From assembly GCA_031431235.1 (NCBI GenBank), contig JANPDA010000016.1, positions 1-10,404 of the forward strand: 10,404 nucleotides of DNA, given 5' to 3'. A program made the position numbers and the translations under genes. How positions within the stretch are numbered: the stretch's first letter is position 1; each line of letters begins with the position of its first letter. Under the pieces are notes generated by a model, which was not told the DNA's origin, made no database searches, and worked only from the letters and a program-made list of their open reading frames with translations. This document shows, piece by piece, positions 6,742 to 10,404 of this stretch. Origin of the DNA: JANNSW01 sp031431235 (GTDB lineage: Bacteria; Pseudomonadota; Alphaproteobacteria; Rhizobiales; Hyphomicrobiaceae).

Positions 6742-7584
6742 ATGACCGACCGGACGAAACGCCCCAGGCAGAGCTCGGCCCGACCGAAGCCAGACGCACG
6801 GCGCACCGACACGCGCCGCCCCCGCGCGAGCACTCCCGAGCGCGATGACAAGAAGCTGCTGCGCATCGCGGGTCTGCCTGCCGTCGAAGCGCTGCACGCC
6901 CATGCGGCAGGCCGCATCGATCGGCTCTATTTTCTGGCCGAGACCAGGGGCAGCGTCGGCAACATCTGCGTCACCCTGGCCAAAGCCCACAAAGCCTACA
7001 AGATCGTGCGCCCCGACGAGCTCGAGCGCATCGCCGGCACCAACATGCACGGCGGAGTGGTTGCGCTCGCCGAGCCGCCGGTCGTTGCCCGCTTCGATTC
7101 CGCGCTGGCCGAGATCTGGGGCAAGGCAGGTCAGGCGGTGGTCGTGCTCGACGGCATCGGCAATCCCCACAATCTGGGCGCGATCGTGCGCACAGCCGCC
7201 TTTTTCGGCGTGCGCCATGTGCTGCTGTCGGACCATGCCGGGCAGGCAGCGCCGTCGGACGCCGCCTACCGGGTGGCGCGCGGCGGCATGGAGCATGTGG
7301 ATTTCACCCGCGTCGAGCAGTTTCCCGAGCAGTTGCGCCGGCTGAAACGCAGCCATCAGGTGGTCGCAACCGCGCTCGACCGCGGCGTGCCGCTCGCGGC
7401 CCTGAAACGCGATGCCCGCCCGGTCGCGCTCATCCTCGGCAACGAGGAGGAAGGCGTCGGCAGCGCGGTGCTCGATGCCGCCGACGCGATCGTGATGCTT
7501 CCAGGTGCCGGCGCGGTGCAATCCCTAAACGTCGCGGCAACGGCCGCGATCCTCATTCATGCGTTGATGGTCGAGGGTGGGTAG
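6742..7584 (+). CDS. TrmH/SpoU family RNA 2'-O-ribose methyltransferase
   Basis: This 280-residue protein transfers a methyl group from S-adenosylmethionine to a ribose 2'-OH of rRNA or tRNA. All three motifs of the SPOUT trefoil-knot fold are present: motif 1 DGIGNPHNLGAIVRTA at 137-152 with the catalytic arginine R150, motif 2 LILGNEEEGVG at 230-240, and motif 3 MLPGAGAVQSLNVAA at 252-266. An N-terminal substrate-binding domain (about 38-115, containing GTNMHGGVVAL) precedes them, as in RlmB-type and YfiF-type enzymes. The first 38 residues are rich in Arg, Lys and Pro and probably contact RNA. The ATG at 6742 (AGG six bases upstream) is preferred over a GTG at 6697 that would overlap the glycosyltransferase. 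It lies 26 bases behind that gene, likely in the same transcript. The target nucleotide (23S rRNA G2251 for RlmB is one possibility) is not determined. Confidence 0.92.
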   Translation: MTDRTKRPRQSSARPKPDARRTDTRRPRASTPERDDKKLLRIAGLPAVEALHAHAAGRIDRLYFLAETRGSVGNICVTLAKAHKAYKIVRPDELERIAGTNMHGGVVALAEPPVVARFDSALAEIWGKAGQAVVVLDGIGNPHNLGAIVRTAAFFGVRHVLLSDHAGQAAPSDAAYRVARGGMEHVDFTRVEQFPEQLRRLKRSHQVVATALDRGVPLAALKRDARPVALILGNEEEGVGSAVLDAADAIVMLPGAGAVQSLNVAATAAILIHALMVEGG

Positions 7585-7623
7585 GGTGTCCGTGGCCTCA
7601 GGTCGTCGCCTGCCCAGTCAGCC

Positions 7624-7655
7624 GAAAAATCCCCGGAACCGCGAGGCTCCGGGGA
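7624..7655 (-). terminator. Rho-independent terminator of the NYN-domain gene
   Basis: On the minus strand an 8-base perfect stem, TCCCCGGA with TCCGGGGA (plus-strand arms 7630-7637 and 7648-7655), encloses 10 bases that can add a short CC/GG inner stem. It is followed at once by TTTTT (plus-strand A run 7625-7629). It lies 48 bases past the stop codon of the leftward gene. On the plus strand the same hairpin has no U tract, so it would terminate the convergent methyltransferase transcript poorly if at all. Confidence 0.85.
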
Positions 7656-7702
7656 ATGGCGATCGCAGGCCATGTCCACGCGCAGCGAGGAGACTCCGAT
7701 AG

Positions 7703-9289
7703 CTATCCGCGCAGGCGCGAGCGCACGATGCGAGGCATGTTGAGATCGCTGCCAGTGATTTCGCCTGCCGGAGCTGGCTGTGCCGCGCCGCGTGCAGTCG
7801 AGGTCGCGGGCTGGCCCTCGGATTGCCACCAGCGGTCGGCCTGGGCTTCACGCGCAGAAGCCTCACCGGCGCCACCGCGTTGCACCATCTGCGAGCCGAC
7901 TGGGCCGCCGGCGAACCAGGCGTCGATCAGGTCGAGTTCGTCGGCCGTGAGATTGAGGCCCTGGCTGCGGCAGCGCGCCACCGCATAGTTGCGGAAGCGG
8001 CCAGCCAGCAGATTGGCCGAGACCCCCTGCTCGAACCAGGGGTCGGCCTCGCTCACCACATCGAGCGCGAGGCGGATATCGTCGGTCTTGACCGCAAGGC
8101 CGGCAGCCTTGGCGCGGCCGGCAACGCCCGCGATCGTCTTGGCCGAAGGCGCGCCATTCTCCGCGATCTCGGCCGCGATCACCTCGAACAGCAGCCGGTA
8201 CTCGGGCGGCGCCAGCGGCGGCACTTTGCAGGCCTCGTGGATCCGCGCGAGCGACTGTTGCAGGTTGATGATCGGCTGCTCTGAGAGCGAGGGACGTTTG
8301 GGCGCCGTCGCCCGCTGCGGCGGCGTCGTGGTCTGGGGTGTCGATGCCGCTTCCGCAGGGGCCGGCGCCTGCATGGCATTGGCCGCCGCGCGCCGGGCCG
8401 CGTCGATTTCGGCGCCGTGTCGCGCCGGATCGAAGGCGAGGTAGGGCGCCTGCTCCGTCAGCACCACGTCGCCTGGCAGCTCGGCCGAGAGCAGCGCCCG
8501 GAACGAGCCGGCGCCTGCCCAGTTGGTGCCGATCGTGCGATCATGGCCGAGGGCACGCTGCGCACGGTCGGCCAGCACCTCGATCGGCACGGCGCGATCC
8601 GATGTCCGGACGATGCCGGCCACGTGGGAGATGATCTCCAGGCGCACCTCGTTGGTATCGAAAGCGTCTTCGGGTTGGAGCGATGGCTCGTCGGCACTGA
8701 TCCGGCCTTCCATCAGCAGGCTGATCAGGTCCTGCTCGCGGATCTCGCCGTCGCAGATCGCGGTGTAGGGCGAGGCCGTGTGCTCGTTGGCGAAGATCAC
8801 CGTTCGGCGCGCGTGCGCCCGCAGCCGGTGCAGCACCGGAGTGAAGTCCGAATCCCCCGATAGCACGATGAACTCGTCGAAATAGGTCTCGTGAGTGAGG
8901 AAGTCGCGGACATCCATGACGATCCGGATATCGGAAGAGTTCTTCAGCTGCGCCGTGAGCGGGGGGCAATCCACGACCTCGAAGCCGGCACGCAGGAAGT
9001 TGTGGCGCACGAATGGGAACGAGCTCATGTCGGTCGAGTTGTCCCGCCCGTTGCGGCGCGGCACCGGATTGCCGTAGCACCGGTTCATCACGATGCGCCG
9101 GCGGATGTCCACGCCGTGGCCGCTGGTGGGCGTGATCAGCGCCCCCGTCTCGACCGCCTTGATCCAGACCGCGGCGTCCTTGGCGAAGCGCTTGGCGGCT
9201 TCCTCGTTCTTGCGCTTCAGCGACAGATAGATGTTGTCGTAGTCGACAAACACTGCGCTGAGGCACGGCCCCGACGTTTCGCGTTTCAT
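7703..9289 (-). CDS. NYN-domain protein (putative ribonuclease) with probable OST-HTH/LOTUS-like domain
   Basis: The 528-residue product opens with a NYN (LabA/DUF88, PIN-like) nuclease domain at about 10-190. Its acidic metal-binding residues are visible: VDYDN at 15-19 (D16, D18), SSDIRIVMDVRD at 118-129 (D120, D126) and SGDSDF at 144-149 (D146, D148). These suggest an active Mg-dependent endoribonuclease, though no substrate is known. Residues about 214-288 (VRLEIISHVAGIV to YLAFDPARH) have the length and GSFRALL pattern of an OST-HTH/LOTUS winged-helix RNA-binding domain; this is my inference. An Ala/Pro/Thr-rich linker (about 300-335) leads to a second, unassigned helical region (345-462), then a low-complexity tail ending in a basic NMPRIVRSRLRG. 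No membrane segment or signal peptide is seen. The start ATG at 9287-9289 begins just before the NYN domain. It is followed by a strong terminator and is probably transcribed alone. Confidence 0.88.
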   Translation of the reverse strand: MKRETSGPCLSAVFVDYDNIYLSLKRKNEEAAKRFAKDAAVWIKAVETGALITPTSGHGVDIRRRIVMNRCYGNPVPRRNGRDNSTDMSSFPFVRHNFLRAGFEVVDCPPLTAQLKNSSDIRIVMDVRDFLTHETYFDEFIVLSGDSDFTPVLHRLRAHARRTVIFANEHTASPYTAICDGEIREQDLISLLMEGRISADEPSLQPEDAFDTNEVRLEIISHVAGIVRTSDRAVPIEVLADRAQRALGHDRTIGTNWAGAGSFRALLSAELPGDVVLTEQAPYLAFDPARHGAEIDAARRAAANAMQAPAPAEAASTPQTTTPPQRATAPKRPSLSEQPIINLQQSLARIHEACKVPPLAPPEYRLLFEVIAAEIAENGAPSAKTIAGVAGRAKAAGLAVKTDDIRLALDVVSEADPWFEQGVSANLLAGRFRNYAVARCRSQGLNLTADELDLIDAWFAGGPVGSQMVQRGGAGEASAREAQADRWWQSEGQPATSTARGAAQPAPAGEITGSDLNMPRIVRSRLRG

Positions 9290-9540
9290 GGATGCACGAC
9301 CCCGCTAGCCCTCTTGCACGTCACCTCTTGGACCGAATTCGACTGATTCGCGAGTGAGGGCCAGTGCCGGTGCGACGCGTGTCAGGGGAAAATCGGCCGT
9401 GAGCGCCTTTCTGCGGGCGTGAGGTGATGCATTGGCAACACATTTTGCCTGCCGGTCCGGCTGCGCACGTGGCGTGCCAGCAGCCGCATTGCGGGCGCCG
9501 CGGCCGCGGCCGCTCGCCACGGGCAAGCCCCCGGCAAGAC
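9290..9540. other. Non-coding gap upstream of the NYN-domain gene
   Basis: This 251-base gap must hold the NYN gene's promoter unless that gene is transcribed with the small membrane protein gene; I could not identify convincing -35/-10 boxes. Around 9496-9513 the sequence is an alternating GCCGCGG block containing a NotI site, flanked by GTGGCG (9469-9474) and CGCCAC (9515-9520), which may form a weak GC hairpin with no T tract. Open frames across it in several registers have no recognisable protein character. Confidence 0.5.
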
Positions 9541-9885
9541 TCAACCACCGTGCCGCCAGAGCCGGCGCTGGCCATGGACGATGAGCAGGCACCCGGCCAC
9601 CATGCCCGCGGTCAGGAACACGATGGTGATCGCCAGCGATTGCATCGATTCGGCCGCATCGGCCTCGCGGAAGGAGAGCTCCTCGATCGGCAGGGTCAGG
9701 CCCGCCGCGTTCGAGGCGAAGCTCGCGACCAACGCGAGCCCGACCAGAGCCGGATAGGACGCGATGGCGAGCAGGCTGCTCTCGATCGCCGCGCGCAGCA
9801 TGGAGCTGCCGAACAAGCCCATGAGGCAGGCGAGCGTCAGCGTCATCTGGTCGGTTCTGAGTAAAGCTACCAGTTGCTCGGTCAT
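9541..9885 (-). CDS. Small predicted inner-membrane protein, family not recognised
   Basis: A 114-residue protein I do not recognise. Hydrophobic stretches at about 14-30, 36-62 and 83-104 suggest two or three transmembrane helices, separated by a short acidic segment (LPIEELSFREADAAES, 65-80). It ends in a basic, aromatic tail (HGQRRLWRHGG) that would favour a cytoplasmic C-terminus. There is no cleavable signal peptide or lipobox. Support for coding comes from the membrane-protein composition, a strong GAGGA (9892-9896) 6 bases before the ATG, and position in an otherwise empty strand. It lies upstream of the NYN gene on the same strand but 251 bases away, so co-transcription is uncertain. 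A longer overlapping frame on the same strand (9305-9940) has no such features. Confidence 0.68.
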   Translation of the reverse strand: MTEQLVALLRTDQMTLTLACLMGLFGSSMLRAAIESSLLAIASYPALVGLALVASFASNAAGLTLPIEELSFREADAAESMQSLAITIVFLTAGMVAGCLLIVHGQRRLWRHGG

Positions 9886-9901
9886 GCGGCGTCCTCGCTA
9901 A

Positions 9902-9948
9902 GCAGAGCTCCCAAAAGTGGCCTATCGGGTTTTGGGACAAAGCTCTGC
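9902..9948. repeat. REP-like palindrome resembling Rhizobiales dispersed repeats
   Basis: The outer arms GCAGAGCT (9902-9909) and AGCTCTGC (9941-9948) and the inner arms CCCAAAA (9910-9916) and TTTTGGG (9930-9936) form a two-part stem with a four-base bulge (ACAA) and a 13-base loop. The layout AAAAGTGG ... CGGGTTTT matches the core of short palindromic repeats (AAAAGTGG-ACCGGTTTT type) that I know from many Rhizobiales intergenic regions. The family assignment is by memory of that pattern; only one copy is in this window. Confidence 0.6.
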
Positions 9949-9961
9949 GAAATCTAAGGGA

Positions 9962-10005
9962 TCTAAGCAGGCTTTCGTTGGGTACCCAATGAAAGCCTGT
10001 TTAGA
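9962..10005. repeat. 44-base near-perfect palindrome centred on GGTACC
   Basis: Arms read TCTAA-G-CAGGCTTTC-G-TTGGGT and back, pairing at every one of 22 positions except two that become G.T pairs (9967 with 10000, 9976 with 9991). The centre TTGGGTACCCAA (9978-9989) is a perfect palindrome without a loop spacer. No T run follows on either strand, so it is not a standard intrinsic terminator. It sits 13 bases right of the REP-like palindrome, about 77 bases upstream of the small membrane-protein start, within a divergent promoter region. Confidence 0.8.
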
Positions 10006-10317
10006 GCGGAGCCCGGTTTGCAGCCCTCGAAGTGGCCGGACTGATGCTCGACCCTAGCATTCCTCGATTGACCGACCCTTAACCCGCGGCGGCCATGGAG
10101 CGCGTGCCGCGCAGCGTTCCTACCCAGCTCGTTGATGGTGCGATGCAGAAAAGACTTGAAATCGTACCCTACCTGCTCGACCATTCCGCTGCACTGCAGC
10201 AGAGGCATGAATCACTGGGCCGATGGTGCGCGGGGCAACGCATGAAGCGGTCTGAGCGCACGGCGTCGGCGCTCGCGCGGGCGGAGCATGGCTTCGTTAC
10301 GAAATGGAGGCAAGGCG

Positions 10318-10404
10318 ATGGCAGGGACGGGAACGAAGGCAATGAAATCGGAGAAGTCGAAAACGGCAGCCGCCGTTGCTGCAGCGCCAAAGCTGAAGGA
10401 TCTC
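10318..10404 (+). CDS. Start of a gene with Lys/Ala-rich N-terminus, possibly HU-family DNA-binding protein (cut by window edge)
   Basis: Only 29 codons are present. The ATG at 10318 has a strong ribosome binding site, GGAGG, about 8 bases upstream (10306-10310). The product begins MAGTGTKAMKSEKSKT, continues through an Ala-rich stretch and ends PKLKDL at the edge. A basic, Ala-rich leader followed by P-x-LK-x-L resembles the start of alphaproteobacterial HU-like DNA-binding proteins, where the first helix of the fold follows; this is a guess from a few residues. Phasins and other Lys/Ala-rich proteins remain possible. That a gene starts here is fairly well supported; its identity is not. Confidence 0.55.
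   Translation, partial: MAGTGTKAMKSEKSKTAAAVAAAPKLKDL

Larger units (their letters stand above)
9886..10317. other. Non-coding divergent region of 432 bases with two palindromes
   Basis: This gap separates the leftward membrane-protein gene from the rightward gene starting at 10318, so it should carry promoters for both. The left part (9898-10005) is filled by two adjacent inverted repeats, listed separately, linked by a tandem ATCTAAG (9952-9958 and 9961-9967). The right part (10006-10317) shows TTGACC (10068-10073) and TTGAAA (10156-10161) but no well-spaced -10 partner. A plus-strand frame from ATG 10095 stays open to the window end, overlaps the downstream gene in another register and looks non-coding. 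The composition is less GC-rich than the flanking genes. Confidence 0.6.

Noticed and set aside
7630..7655. Reading the 7630-7655 hairpin as a bidirectional terminator for the convergent methyltransferase gene.
   Set aside because: On the plus strand it is followed by AATGGCG, with no U tract, so only the minus-strand direction is supported.
9305..9940. Minus-strand frame of 211 residues overlapping the small membrane protein.
   Set aside because: It begins inside the REP-like palindrome and has low-complexity Arg/Ala content. The overlapping 114-residue frame has a better ribosome binding site and protein character.
9963..10208. Minus-strand frame of 81 residues covering the right part of the gap and half of the 44-base palindrome.
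   Set aside because: It uses palindrome sequence as its C-terminus and shows no motif or convincing initiation site.
10095..10404. Plus-strand frame open from ATG 10095 to the window edge.
   Set aside because: It has mixed third-position bases and no ribosome binding site, and it overlaps the strongly initiated frame at 10318 in another register.

Overview
This is a GC-rich chromosomal stretch from an alphaproteobacterium, most likely of the Rhizobiales (Hyphomicrobiales) type. Three things point there: the hisS-hisZ-hisG order with a short-form HisG, a histidyl-tRNA synthetase of about 500 residues whose motif-2 loop reads NEKPGPGR instead of the E. coli type HERPQKGR, and a palindrome at 9902-9948 that resembles dispersed repeats common in Rhizobiales genomes. 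No species can be named from the sequence.

Layout, left to right. (1) 2-763, minus: a beta-hydroxyacid dehydrogenase (3-hydroxyisobutyrate dehydrogenase family) that loses its C-terminus at the window edge. (2) 918-1004, plus: tRNA-Leu(CAA) with its own promoter. (3) 1021-4427, minus: the hisS, hisZ, hisG cluster. HisS charges tRNA-His; HisG with its regulatory partner HisZ performs the first step of histidine biosynthesis. (4) 4428-4679: a divergent promoter region. (5) 4680-7584, plus: a compact run of a zinc-free NADPH:quinone oxidoreductase, a family 4 glycosyltransferase and a TrmH/SpoU rRNA or tRNA 2'-O-methyltransferase. (6) 7624-7655: an intrinsic terminator reading leftward. (7) 7703-9289, minus: a NYN-domain putative ribonuclease with a probable OST-HTH/LOTUS-like domain. 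(8) 9541-9885, minus: a small unrecognised membrane protein. (9) 9886-10317: a 432-base non-coding stretch with two adjacent palindromes, one resembling a REP element and one a 44-base near-perfect palindrome centred on GGTACC. (10) 10318 to the end, plus: the first 29 codons of a gene with a Lys/Ala-rich start, possibly a HU-family DNA-binding protein.

Most of the window is ordinary housekeeping: translation (tRNA-Leu, HisS, the RNA methyltransferase), histidine synthesis (HisZ, HisG), and general redox and sugar-transfer enzymes. I found no integrase, transposase, toxin-antitoxin pair, CRISPR array, phage gene or biosynthetic cluster. I do not see a new multi-gene system. The points most worth a second look are the paired palindromes at 9898-10005, the domain architecture of the NYN protein, and the divergent HisS.
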